Shown: positions 53,259 through 63,120, numbered from the stretch's first letter. The stretch: DNA of 64,000 nucleotides from Mucilaginibacter tundrae (GCF_013408825.1 NZ_JACCBZ010000009.1:62001-126000), one strand, 5' to 3'. Translations and numbers: made by a program. Notes: generated from the letters alone by a model not told the origin.

Positions 53259-56090
53259 TTAATAATTGTTTTGATAGTAATCGAGGTAACTATCCAATGT
53301 TTTTTTGTCTGCTAATTTATCCAGATTTTCCTTGGTAACGATAAAAAAACTGTATTTATCCCTTGGTATCTTCATAATCTCGGGCAATAGTGGCACAATA
53401 GCCCTTGCATACGCTTTTACTTCTCCGAGGCTATAAAATCTACCTATATAAATCAACCTGTTATTGTCGTCAACCTGCATCAATTGATGCGTTATCCCTC
53501 TACCGTCATAATTTGTACGGTTAAACTGACCTATACTAAAACGTGAGGATGCGGGGTTAGTATTATCGTTACTAATATTTATTATAAAATAATAGTTGGT
53601 GCTATCGCGCATTGAAAACAACTTAGAATTATACGGCTGCTTTTTGGCTGGTGTAAGCAGGGCTGTTTGTACCGGAGCTGTTTTTATGGAATCAACCTTT
53701 TTCGCGGTATCTACCTTTTTTATTGGCTTGCGCACATCTGCAACCTGGTTATCAAGATCAAAATGCCTGCCCGGAACGCGGTATGGCGTTTCTTTTTTAT
53801 TTTCAACCAATGGAGCAAACGGCACAGCTGTGGTATCTGTGTTCAATAATGCATAATGCCTGGCTGACATATCAACCAAATTAGCATTTATATAGTTAAT
53901 ATGCTGTTTAGCTAATGGAGTAATCAACCGGTCATTCGGGTATTTTTTTACTATATTCTGTAAGTCGATCACAAAAGCTGTCACCGGTTCATCATGAGCT
54001 TTAGCTACCGCCTTAAGGTAATCTAACTGTGCGCCTAATGAGTTGTTAGGATATTGCTTCATTACTTCGTCAACTCTGCTCACTACATCAGGGTATTTTC
54101 TTTTAGCATACAGATCAAAAATCTGGTTATAAATAGCTTTAAATTCAGCTTCTTTATCATCTATTTTTTTGCTGTATTCAGGATCAAGTATTACTTTGGC
54201 AAAGGCTGTTTCCGGATAACTTTTTAACAGATCGTTTTTGTAAGCGTCTGCTTTAGGCTCATTAAGCTCTGAATAAAGGCGATATAAGCTATAATCTATT
54301 GCAGGTTTATTTGGATTATTAGGAAAACGTTTTAAAATATTTTCATACGTATCGATCGCTTCTTTTTTATCATCCAAAATATCGCGATAAAAATTAGCAA
54401 TATCAAATAGCGCGTTATAAATACGCAAGTTTGATTGGGCTAGTAAATCTGGCGTTGCAGGTAAATTTAATACAATTTGCTGTCGATAATTTGCCGCAGC
54501 TACCGACTCGCCTGATTTTACAGCAGGGCCAGCAGTTGCCAAAGTACCCTGGGTTGGACTAACGGCAGTATTTGCCCCGGCAGTTGAAGAACGGTTACTT
54601 CTTCGCCAATCATCTTCCAGTTTACGGCTGCCCCATAAACGTTGAAATTCCTGATAGCCCTGACTTACCGCAGTTGAATTGTAAAAGTAAAAGGTGCTGT
54701 TACCACCGCCGGGAGCACTATATAAATTGCCCCCCACACCAGTGTTACCGTTTGACTTGCTTGCCGCGAGAGCACTATTGGCATCAGCCTCCATTTGCGC
54801 TGTATGAGCCAAAACCATTGTATCAATTTTTGCATGACGAGTTTTATCATCAAAGCGGGCCAACATTTGCAAAGTATCTTCGCGTGATATTATTTTTAAA
54901 CGATCGGTAAGTAACTGCAGGTTATTAGTTTTCTTTTGGATGATTATATAACCGGGATAATTAGGTGATAATGTAGTTAAAGTACTATCATAGTACTTTT
55001 TAGCAGTTACGTAGTCGGCCTTAATATTAAAATTAATATCAGCAATACGCAAATATGATATCCCTTTTTGATTCTGATTTTTTATACTTGAACTGATCGA
55101 GAGCTTATAATTTTTTATGGCATTGGTAATATCCTTGTTAGAAAAATACAACTGCGCTATCTGATAATATATCTGATCCTTAAATTCTTTGTTATTGGGG
55201 TTTTTCAGTAAACTTTTCAGTTTTTCAATCCTGGTTTCCTTAATCCCCTTTTGTGCATCTTCAATACGTATGCGGTTTAAATCTGCATTAAACGACATTT
55301 CAAATACAGCATTACTTTTGGCAATTTTAGTATAGTTGGCATACGCATCAGCGGTATGATTATTCAATTCTTGTAATTGCCCTAAAATAAACGTCCACCG
55401 CAGGCGCTGATTTTTAGTATGGCAATACTGAATAGCTAATTTAGCCATTGCTTCGCCGTCAACATAATCCTGTATATCAATATCATATTGTAACTTGCTG
55501 GCATAAACGTCAGCAGTAGTATTTTTTTTGGGGTTGATGTTTTGCAAGGCGGTATCTAATACCAATTTAGCATCCGGCAACTTGTTTAAATACATTAAGG
55601 TACGGGCCTTCCAGGTATAAGCTTCTTCAACTAAATTTTTATTAGTGCCAAACTCTTCGGTTACATAATTAAAGTATTCACCCGCATTAAAATATTGTCC
55701 GCCTAAAAAGTTGGCTTTACCCAATACGAGGTACGCATCGCCTATGTAATGACTTTGATCTTTATAACCTATTATTTTATTTGCTTTATCAACCGAGCTT
55801 TGCAGGTCTTTATCTAAAGTAAATGATTTTGTAGTAGTGGTATCCTGGTAAACGTTTAATATTTCGTTGTAGGAGTCAACAAACGTCAGATCATAATCGG
55901 CTTGCTTTTGATCCAATATTTGGTTAGCATCAAAAAGGATATTATAATGCGCCGTTAAATTTTGCATGGTACGGTTAAAACCGGTATGTTTTTGTGTAGA
56001 GCAAGCCACAAAAAAAATCCCGATAATAAACGGGACCAAAAGCAAAAATTTAGTTTGTTTTGATAAAGAAGGTGTAAAAACTCGCCCCAA
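53259..56090 (-). CDS. sprE: SprE/PorW-like TPR lipoprotein of the type IX secretion system
   Basis: 943 aa. Lipoprotein signal with lipobox IFFVAC (Cys 30), directly followed by the SprE/PorW start FNRTMQNLTAHYNILFDANQ. Tetratricopeptide repeats fill most of the length (for example AYLVLGKANFLGGQYFNAGE, DQIYYQIAQLYFSNKDITNA, PAIDYSLYRLYSELNEPKAD). A C-terminal SPOR-like part (YDGRGITHQLMQVDDNNRLI) ends it. SprE/PorW is needed for T9SS function and links it to other envelope parts. The start is a TTG at 56088-56090, since the next ATG would remove the lipobox. Confidence 0.85.
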   Translation of the reverse strand: MGRVFTPSLSKQTKFLLLVPFIIGIFFVACSTQKHTGFNRTMQNLTAHYNILFDANQILDQKQADYDLTFVDSYNEILNVYQDTTTTKSFTLDKDLQSSVDKANKIIGYKDQSHYIGDAYLVLGKANFLGGQYFNAGEYFNYVTEEFGTNKNLVEEAYTWKARTLMYLNKLPDAKLVLDTALQNINPKKNTTADVYASKLQYDIDIQDYVDGEAMAKLAIQYCHTKNQRLRWTFILGQLQELNNHTADAYANYTKIAKSNAVFEMSFNADLNRIRIEDAQKGIKETRIEKLKSLLKNPNNKEFKDQIYYQIAQLYFSNKDITNAIKNYKLSISSSIKNQNQKGISYLRIADINFNIKADYVTAKKYYDSTLTTLSPNYPGYIIIQKKTNNLQLLTDRLKIISREDTLQMLARFDDKTRHAKIDTMVLAHTAQMEADANSALAASKSNGNTGVGGNLYSAPGGGNSTFYFYNSTAVSQGYQEFQRLWGSRKLEDDWRRSNRSSTAGANTAVSPTQGTLATAGPAVKSGESVAAANYRQQIVLNLPATPDLLAQSNLRIYNALFDIANFYRDILDDKKEAIDTYENILKRFPNNPNKPAIDYSLYRLYSELNEPKADAYKNDLLKSYPETAFAKVILDPEYSKKIDDKEAEFKAIYNQIFDLYAKRKYPDVVSRVDEVMKQYPNNSLGAQLDYLKAVAKAHDEPVTAFVIDLQNIVKKYPNDRLITPLAKQHINYINANLVDMSARHYALLNTDTTAVPFAPLVENKKETPYRVPGRHFDLDNQVADVRKPIKKVDTAKKVDSIKTAPVQTALLTPAKKQPYNSKLFSMRDSTNYYFIINISNDNTNPASSRFSIGQFNRTNYDGRGITHQLMQVDDNNRLIYIGRFYSLGEVKAYARAIVPLLPEIMKIPRDKYSFFIVTKENLDKLADKKTLDSYLDYYQNNY

Positions 56091-56148
56091 AGTATATTCG
56101 TTTATAAAAAGCTTTGCTAAAATACTAAATAGTATGCAATAGGATTAA

Positions 56149-56156
56149 TAAATTTG
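56149..56156 (+). promoter_or_regulatory. -7 promoter element TAnnTTTG for the ATP synthase operon
   Basis: TAAATTTG is an exact -7 match that ends 3 bp before the atpZ ATG (56160). Transcription would begin about at the start codon, giving a leaderless or almost leaderless message. An alternative promoter further up is not visible. Confidence 0.35.
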
Positions 56157-56159
56157 CAG

Positions 56160-56390
56160 ATGCCAGAAAATGAGCCTAAGATCGAACCCGAGCATTCCAC
56201 CGGGCCAAATAACTATTTGAAATTCACCGGACTTGCCTTCCAAATGATCGCTATTATAGGTGCATTTACCTACATTGGTTATCGTATTGACAAAGCCGAA
56301 AACCACCAAACGCAATGGGTTACGGCTATGCTTTCACTTATTGGCGTATTTATTTCTTTTTATACCGTATTCAAATCTCTTAAAAATTGA
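56160..56390 (+). CDS. atpZ: AtpZ/AtpI-type ATP synthase accessory protein
   Basis: 76 aa from the ATG at 56160. Two membrane helices (YLKFTGLAFQMIAIIGAFTY IGYRID, then VTAMLSLIGVFISFYTVF), with the GYRIDK turn typical of AtpZ/AtpI. Such proteins help c-ring assembly or Mg2+/ion supply to the ATP synthase. It is the first gene of the ATP synthase operon. Its TGA overlaps the TTG start of the next gene (TTGA), so translation should be coupled. Confidence 0.85.
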   Translation: MPENEPKIEPEHSTGPNNYLKFTGLAFQMIAIIGAFTYIGYRIDKAENHQTQWVTAMLSLIGVFISFYTVFKSLKN

Positions 56391-56773
56391 AATTATATAA
56401 AGTATTACTACAGTTTATAATATTTAGTGTACTGCTTGCAGTACCCCCGGTTATTTTAACATACGTTGATAACGGATATTGGTTGATACCCGACTTTTGG
56501 GGCATCTTTGTTTTTGTATCGGCGCTCACCCTTATCACCATTTTAGCAGTGCTTATCGTTCAGCAAAAAAATAGTGAAATGTACGCGCAGGTATTTTTAG
56601 GGGCTACTACTTTTAAGCTTTTAGCCTGCCTTGTTTTTGTGCTAATTTTCATAAAAGAAACCAAGCCTGAAAAGATAGTTTTCGTGGTAGATTTCATGTA
56701 TTTATATTTCTTGAATATGGTCTTTGAAATTTACGGTTTGTTGCGTAACTTGCGCAACCAAAATTCAAGGTAA
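56387..56773 (+). CDS. AtpI-like membrane protein of the ATP synthase operon
   Basis: 128 aa, four membrane helices (LYKVLLQFIIFSVLLAVPPV, FWGIFVFVSALTLITILAVL, LGATTFKLLACLVFVLIFI, FVVDFMYLYFLNMVFEIYGL). The size and place between atpZ and atpB match the AtpI position in other operons. I could not confirm family membership by motif. Start TTG at 56387 overlaps the atpZ stop. It is followed by atpB after 15 bp. Confidence 0.7.
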   Translation: MKLYKVLLQFIIFSVLLAVPPVILTYVDNGYWLIPDFWGIFVFVSALTLITILAVLIVQQKNSEMYAQVFLGATTFKLLACLVFVLIFIKETKPEKIVFVVDFMYLYFLNMVFEIYGLLRNLRNQNSR

Positions 56774-56788
56774 AAAAGTTCATTTTAA

Positions 56789-58158
<1,370 letters not shown>

Positions 58159-58171
58159 AAAAATCAAAAAA

Positions 58172-58204
58172 CATTCCGGAGCGGTTGGCTCCGGAAATGT
58201 TTTT
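58172..58204 (+). terminator. Terminator-like hairpin between atpE and atpF
   Basis: CATTCCGGAGC (58172-58182) pairs with GCTCCGGAATG, present with one bulged A at 58188-58199, across the loop GGTTG; five T follow (58200-58204). It lies inside the operon and so may cause partial termination or protect the atpE 3' end, giving more atpE message than downstream message. Confidence 0.65.
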
Positions 58205-58254
58205 GAAAGAAATTATTTAAACAAATAAAACCTAACATAAAGTAAGTATACATT

Positions 58255-58746
58255 ATGGAGTTAGTTACACCCGAAATAGGTTTAGTATTCTGGACCACCA
58301 TATCATTCCTGATATTCTTGTTCATACTAGGCAAATTTGCCTGGAAACCAATATTAGGCGCGATAAACGAGCGTGAAATATCTATTGAGAACGCTTTGAT
58401 GAAGGCAGAAGCTGCTAAGGAAGAAATGGCCCGCTTAACCAGCGAGAATGAATCTTTACTTAGGGAGGCCCGTGCCGAGCGTGATGTTATTTTGCAGGAA
58501 GCCCGCAAGCTGAAAGATAAGATTGTTGGTGATGCAAGAGAAGCAGCACAGGAAGAAGGTGCTAAAATGATTGAAAAAGCAAGATTGGAAATTAACATGC
58601 AAAAAGCATTGGCTATTGCTGATGTTAAAAACCAGGTAGCTACCCTTTCATTAGAAATTGCCGAAAAAGTATTGCGTAAACAATTCGAAGATGCCAGCAA
58701 ACAAGATGCGTTGGTAACAGAATTATTAAAAGAAGTGAAATTGTAA
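58255..58746 (+). CDS. atpF: F-type ATP synthase subunit b
   Basis: 163 aa. One N-terminal membrane helix (LVFWTTISFLIFLFILGKFA, about 10-29) with the WKPI boundary, then a long charged coiled coil (RLTSENESLLREARAERDVI and onward). Two copies form the peripheral stalk. ATG start at 58255, 51 bp after the hairpin. A heptamer-repeat hairpin begins at its stop codon. Confidence 0.95.
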   Translation: MELVTPEIGLVFWTTISFLIFLFILGKFAWKPILGAINEREISIENALMKAEAAKEEMARLTSENESLLREARAERDVILQEARKLKDKIVGDAREAAQEEGAKMIEKARLEINMQKALAIADVKNQVATLSLEIAEKVLRKQFEDASKQDALVTELLKEVKL

Positions 58747-58820
58747 AAAGTTAAAAGTAGAAAGTTATAAGTTTAAGGTTTATCCCCTCACTTTCAACTT
58801 TCAACCTTCAACTTTCAACT
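58745..58820. repeat. Heptamer inverted-array element A
   Basis: Two facing arrays of 7-bp units. Right arm: ACTTTCA x2, ACCTTCA, ACTTTCA (58790-58817). Left arm, in the opposite sense: AAAAAGT, TAAAAGT, AGAAAGT, TATAAGT, TTAAGGT (58745-58779). The arms can fold on each other. The right arm is almost perfect and the left degenerate. It lies between atpF and atpH. Confidence 0.8.
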
Positions 58821-58828
58821 CAAAAAAT

Positions 58829-59374
58829 ATGTCAGAAATAACGGTAGCAATACGGTACGCCAAATCACTTATTGACCTTGCGGTAGAACAAAAAGCCTTA
58901 GAAGCAGTAAATGCTGATATGGAATTCTTTGTGCGTACCATAAAAGCAAATTCGGAGCTTAATGCGGTTTTGGTAAACCCTATCATTTATCATGATAAAA
59001 AGATTCAGATACTTGATGCCATTTTTGGCGGTAAAGTAAGCCCGGTTACCATCGCGTTTTTTAAACTGATGGTAAATAAAAACCGTGCTGAAGTTTTATA
59101 TCCTGCAGCGCAGGAATTCATCAACCAGTATGATGTTATCAATAACATTATCAAGGCAACAGTTGTTTCGGCTGCCGAATTATCAGAAGCTAATAAGAAA
59201 ACAATTGTAGCCGAGATTGAAGCATCAACCAAAGGAACTGTTAAACTTACTGCTAAGGTAGCCCCCGCATTAATTGGGGGCTTTATTTTAACCGTAGGCG
59301 ACAGGCAGGTTGATACCAGTATATCAAGCAGCTTAACTAAGTTGAAAAAGGAATTTTCGCAGGCTGCAGTTTAA
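58829..59374 (+). CDS. atpH: F-type ATP synthase subunit delta
   Basis: 181 aa. OSCP/delta family: N-terminal VAIRYAKSLIDLAVEQKALE, middle AELSEANKKTIVAEIEAS and the C-terminal end VAPALIGGFILTVGDRQVDTS with SSLTKLKKEF. It joins the peripheral stalk to the alpha-beta head. ATG start at 58829, right after element A. It is followed by atpA after 38 bp. Confidence 0.94.
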   Translation: MSEITVAIRYAKSLIDLAVEQKALEAVNADMEFFVRTIKANSELNAVLVNPIIYHDKKIQILDAIFGGKVSPVTIAFFKLMVNKNRAEVLYPAAQEFINQYDVINNIIKATVVSAAELSEANKKTIVAEIEASTKGTVKLTAKVAPALIGGFILTVGDRQVDTSISSSLTKLKKEFSQAAV

Positions 59375-59412
59375 TTAAGTAAAAAATCAAAACTCTAAAT
59401 AAAATTTAAAAA

Positions 59413-60987
59413 ATGGTAGAGGTAAGACCAGATGAAGTATCAGCAATATTGCGCCAGCAGTTGTCAGGCTTCAAGTCAGAATCTGAATTAGAAGAAGTAG
59501 GTACCGTGCTCCAGGTGGGTGACGGTATTGCCCGTGTATACGGCTTAACTAAAGTACAATCAGGCGAGTTAGTTGAATTTGCTGATGGCCTACAGGGCAT
59601 CGTGCTTAACCTTGAAGAAGACAACGTAGGTGTTGTATTACTGGGTCAGTCGGACAATGTAAAAGAAGGCGACACAGTATCACGTACTAAAAAGATCGCT
59701 TCAATTAACGTTGGCGAAGGCATGCTTGGCCGTGTTGTTAACACATTAGGCGAGCCTATCGACGGTAAAGGACCAATCACAGGTAAAACTTACGAAATGC
59801 CTATCGAGCGTAAAGCGCCGGGTGTTATTTACCGTCAGCCGGTTACTGAGCCTTTACAAACAGGTATCAAAGCTATCGACGCGATGATCCCTATCGGCCG
59901 TGGCCAGCGTGAGTTGGTAATCGGTGACCGCCAAACAGGTAAAACCGCGGTTTGTATCGATACTATCATCAACCAAAAAGAATTTTATGCAGCCGGCAAA
60001 CCGGTTTATTGTATATATGTAGCTTGCGGCCAAAAAGCTTCGACTGTTGCGAACATCGTTCGTACGTTGGAAGAAAATGGCGCTATGGCTTACTCAGTAG
60101 TTGTTGCCGCTACCGCTGCCGATCCTGCTCCAATGCAGTTCTTCGCGCCGTTTGCAGGAGCTGCTATCGGTGAGTTTTTCCGTGATACCGGACGCCCTGC
60201 TTTGATCATTTATGATGATCTTTCAAAACAAGCGGTGGCTTACCGTGAGGTATCATTGTTATTACGTCGCCCACCGGGCCGTGAGGCTTATCCAGGTGAC
60301 GTGTTTTACCTGCACAGCCGTCTATTAGAACGTGCCGCTAAAATCAACCAAAATGATTCTATCGCTGCAGAAATGAACGATTTACCTGAATCATTAAAAG
60401 AAATCGTAAAAGGTGGTGGTTCATTAACCGCATTACCAATCATCGAAACACAGGCAGGTGACGTATCAGCTTATATCCCAACCAACGTGATCTCGATCAC
60501 TGATGGCCAGATATTCCTTGAATCAAACTTATTCAACGCAGGTGTTCGTCCGGCTATTAACGTAGGTATCTCGGTATCACGTGTAGGTGGTAACGCGCAG
60601 ATCAAATCAATGAAGAAAGTTGCAGGTACCTTAAAGCTTGACCAGGCGCAATACCGCGAGCTTGAGGCCTTCTCAAAATTCGGATCTGATTTGGACGCAT
60701 CAACCAAAAACGTATTGGATAAAGGTGCACGTAACGTTGAAATACTTAAACAAGGACAATTTTCGCCTGTAACCGTTGAAAAACAAGTTGCTGTTATTTA
60801 CTTAGGAACTAAAAACCTAATGCGTAGCGTGCCTGTAAAAGACATACGTACATTTGAAAAAGAATACACTGATCAGTTAGAAGAGCGTCACCCTGAAGTA
60901 TTAGCTGCACTAAAAGCAGGTAAACTGGATGACTCTGTTACCAGCGTACTGGAAACAGTTGCAAAAGAACTGGCAGGGAAATATTAA
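59413..60987 (+). CDS. atpA: F-type ATP synthase subunit alpha
   Basis: 524 aa. Starts [17 protein letters not shown], beta-barrel domain with [12 protein letters not shown]-loop GDRQTGKT (171-178), the alpha signature [14 protein letters not shown] and a C-terminal helical domain ending [19 protein letters not shown]. Three copies alternate with beta in the F1 head. The codon usage is biased to frequent codons, as in highly expressed genes. ATG start at 59413. Confidence 0.97.
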   Translation: MVEVRPDEVSAILRQQLSGFKSESELEEVGTVLQVGDGIARVYGLTKVQSGELVEFADGLQGIVLNLEEDNVGVVLLGQSDNVKEGDTVSRTKKIASINVGEGMLGRVVNTLGEPIDGKGPITGKTYEMPIERKAPGVIYRQPVTEPLQTGIKAIDAMIPIGRGQRELVIGDRQTGKTAVCIDTIINQKEFYAAGKPVYCIYVACGQKASTVANIVRTLEENGAMAYSVVVAATAADPAPMQFFAPFAGAAIGEFFRDTGRPALIIYDDLSKQAVAYREVSLLLRRPPGREAYPGDVFYLHSRLLERAAKINQNDSIAAEMNDLPESLKEIVKGGGSLTALPIIETQAGDVSAYIPTNVISITDGQIFLESNLFNAGVRPAINVGISVSRVGGNAQIKSMKKVAGTLKLDQAQYRELEAFSKFGSDLDASTKNVLDKGARNVEILKQGQFSPVTVEKQVAVIYLGTKNLMRSVPVKDIRTFEKEYTDQLEERHPEVLAALKAGKLDDSVTSVLETVAKELAGKY

Positions 60988-60988
60988 T

Positions 60989-61104
60989 TTTAGATTTGAG
61001 ATATTAGATGTGAGACAATAACACATCTAATATTTATAAGAATGAGTTTGGATATTAAGACAGGGAGAAATCTCATATCTCATATCTCACATCTCACATC
61101 TCAA
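60989..61104. repeat. Heptamer inverted-array element B
   Basis: Right arm: ATCTCAT x2, ATCTCAC x2, ATCTCAA (61070-61104). Left arm in the opposite sense: TTTAGAT, TTGAGAT, ATTAGAT, GTGAGAC (60989-61016). The middle also holds ACATCTAA at about 61022. Same design as element A with a different heptamer. It fills the atpA-atpG gap. Confidence 0.8.
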
Positions 61105-61111
61105 AAAAAGA

Positions 61112-61996
61112 ATGGCTAATTTAAAAGAAGTAAGAAACAGGATAGCATCGGTAAGCTCAACACAGCAGATCACCAAGGCCATGAAAATGGTTTCGGCTGC
61201 AAAGTTAAAGCGTGCCACCAATGCCATAGTAGCGTTACGCCCATACGCAACCAAGCTTAAAGAACTGCTGGCAAACTTGTCCGCAAGTTTAGAGGATGGT
61301 TCTTCTCCGTTTTTAGAAGAGCGCGAGCCTAAAAAAGTGCTTGTTGTGGTGGTTAACTCCAACCGTGGTTTGGCTGGTGCATTCAACATGAATGCTATCA
61401 AAACAGCCAATAATCTTATTGCTGAAAAATATAGTAACCAGCTTCGTGCCGGCAACGTATCTATAGTTGCTATTGGTAAAAAGGCACAGGAATTTTACCA
61501 GAGGCGTAGTTACAATGTTATTGGCAACAATAACGATGTTTATTTAGACCTTAATTTCCTTAACGTTTCAAAAATAACTGAAAGCATTATGGATAGCTTT
61601 TTAAAAGGCCAGTATGATAGGGTTGAATTGGTTTATAACCAATTCCGCAACGCTGCAGTACAAATTTTGGTTGCTGAGCAATTACTGCCGGTTCCGAAAA
61701 CTGAAAAGCTCGCTAATGCCAGCACTACACAGGTTGATTATATTTTAGAGCCATCTCAGGAAGAAATTGTTGAGCAATTAATACCTAAGAATATTAAAAT
61801 CCAGGTTTACAAAGCCGTACTAGATTCACATGCATCAGAGCATGGCGCACGTATGACAGCGATGGATAAAGCTACCGAGAATGCCGGTGATTTATTGAAA
61901 GCCCTTAAACTTTCATACAACCAGGCTCGCCAGGCAGCCATCACCACAGAGCTGACAGAGATTGTGAGCGGTGCTGCAGCTTTAACAGGCGCGTAA
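61112..61996 (+). CDS. atpG: F-type ATP synthase subunit gamma
   Basis: 294 aa. Typical ends: N-terminal LKEVRNRIASVSSTQQITKA MKMVSAAKLKRA and C-terminal HGARMTAMDKATENAGDLLK followed by LSYNQARQAAITTELTEIVS GAAAL. It is the central rotor shaft in the F1 head. ATG start at 61112, just after element B. The operon ends here: no beta (atpD) or epsilon (atpC) gene follows within the window, and a strong terminator is present. Confidence 0.97.
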   Translation: MANLKEVRNRIASVSSTQQITKAMKMVSAAKLKRATNAIVALRPYATKLKELLANLSASLEDGSSPFLEEREPKKVLVVVVNSNRGLAGAFNMNAIKTANNLIAEKYSNQLRAGNVSIVAIGKKAQEFYQRRSYNVIGNNNDVYLDLNFLNVSKITESIMDSFLKGQYDRVELVYNQFRNAAVQILVAEQLLPVPKTEKLANASTTQVDYILEPSQEEIVEQLIPKNIKIQVYKAVLDSHASEHGARMTAMDKATENAGDLLKALKLSYNQARQAAITTELTEIVSGAAALTGA

Positions 61997-62019
61997 GCTT
62001 TAATAAAATACTTTTAAGG

Positions 62020-62047
62020 GGCCGGAAGTTATCTTCCGGCCTTTTTT
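62020..62047 (+). terminator. Rho-independent terminator of the ATP synthase operon
   Basis: GGCCGGAAG (62020-62028) pairs with CTTCCGGCC (62033-62041) across a TTAT loop, followed by six T. It lies 23 bp after the atpG stop. Confidence 0.92.
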
Positions 62048-62113
62048 GTTTAAACTAACCTCCTCCTAATTACAGATTACAAGAAGTTAAATTATGCCGA
62101 TTGGCATAGTTGG

Positions 62114-62545
62114 TTAAACAAAAACTACATCATCCCGATTACCATCATATACCTCAGTTTCTACCAATTGGGTAAGCAAAGCTTTTAGCATCGCTTCTCT
62201 TGCCCAATGCTGTTCAGTTGGGCTGGCATCTTCCTGGTACCATTTGATGGGTTTGTTGATCTCAATACGATCCTTATAAACAAACTTTTTAGTTGGATGC
62301 ATTTTGGTTCCGTCATAACTGTTCAGATTTTCTGATATAATTATTTTCGCGAACTGTTTTAAGGTGAGATCTATCTGTAAACAATCATCAAGTGAGTTTT
62401 TAAAATCATGCTTATCTTCTAACCAAAGGGTTAAGGTGTCGCCATTAATTTCATGGTCGGCAATGGAGATACGGCTGTAATCGTAATCTACTGTTATAAT
62501 CAGCCACCATAAGTGCTGTTTTAGTTTTTGTGTGATCTTTATCAT
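62114..62545 (-). CDS. Hypothetical protein, 143 aa
   Basis: 143 aa, soluble, no signal peptide. The N-terminus (MIKITQKLKQHLWWLIITVD) is amphipathic rather than a clear membrane helix. The body has acidic stretches (DKHDFKNSLDDCLQIDLTLK) and ends EVYDGNRDDVVFV. No family recognised. It stands alone between the ATP synthase terminator and element C; its ATG at 62545 is 9 bp from the first heptamer. Confidence 0.65.
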   Translation of the reverse strand: MIKITQKLKQHLWWLIITVDYDYSRISIADHEINGDTLTLWLEDKHDFKNSLDDCLQIDLTLKQFAKIIISENLNSYDGTKMHPTKKFVYKDRIEINKPIKWYQEDASPTEQHWAREAMLKALLTQLVETEVYDGNRDDVVFV

Positions 62546-62553
62546 GTTGGTTT

Positions 62554-62678
62554 TAGTATCAAGTAATTAGTATCAAGTAGCTAGTACTACTGTTATTTTA
62601 TAGGCTTGTAAAAAGTAGATAGCATAACTATCCACCCAAGAAAAAATCTTGGTACTTGATACTATCTACTTGATACTC
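62554..62678. repeat. Heptamer inverted-array element C
   Basis: Left arm: TAGTATC, AAGTAAT, TAGTATC, AAGTAGC, TAGTACT (62554-62588). Right arm in the opposite sense: GGTACTT, GATACTA, TCTACTT, GATACTC (62651-62678). Every unit keeps AGTA or TACT at the same phase. It lies between two minus-strand genes, covering the likely promoter of the 143-aa gene. Confidence 0.8.
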
Positions 62679-62689
62679 TAAAGAAAAAT

Positions 62690-62872
62690 CTATTTAAACG
62701 CTGGTGTCCATCCGGGTAAATACTGCTGTATAGCGGCTATTTCGCGGTGGTATTTTTGGCAAGTGCTTTGGTAAGCCTGGTAGCGTAATAGTAATTCGTT
62801 ATTTTGTGGTTCGGTTTGGATAGGCGCATTACTCTGGCTGGCAGTTTGCAGCGCGGAGTAGGCTATGTACAT
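62690..62872 (-). CDS. Small hypothetical protein, 60 aa
   Basis: 60 aa, MYIAYSALQTASQSNAPIQT then a helical stretch with RYQAYQSTCQKYHREIAAIQ and the end YLPGWTPAF. The aromatic-rich C-terminal half looks like a real folded or binding segment. No family is named. It is divergent from the S24 regulator across a 248-bp gap and may be its target, which is an inference. Confidence 0.5.
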   Translation of the reverse strand: MYIAYSALQTASQSNAPIQTEPQNNELLLRYQAYQSTCQKYHREIAAIQQYLPGWTPAFK

Positions 62873-63120
62873 GGTTCAGGTTGTATTATATTCTTTCTTC
62901 GTCTTATCTTTCTCTTGTTTGGTTTATTTGAACCTATCATCCGGGATGCGTGGCGTAATAATAAAGCAACGAGCACTTTATTTGTATTTTTTCTTTATTT
63001 TCTTTACAAATCATTTGGATTATTTATTTATTAGGTATAATTTAGCATTGTTTAACAATACAAATATAAAGATATTTCTTTGTTAAAATAAATAATTGTT
63101 GAAAACTTATTTTAATAGTT

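Noticed and set aside
58164..58700. Open frame of 178 codons on the minus strand opposite atpF
   Set aside because: It is the antisense of the well-supported atpF gene and its sequence has no domain; open antisense frames are common across such coding sequence.
58745..62678. Heptamer arrays read as a CRISPR array
   Set aside because: Units are 7 bp without unique spacers and the arms are inverted; there is no cas gene.
62804..63086. Two overlapping plus-strand frames upstream of the S24 gene
   Set aside because: They consist of low-complexity hydrophobic and aromatic residues from AT-rich DNA, and overlap the more plausible 60-aa gene on the other strand.
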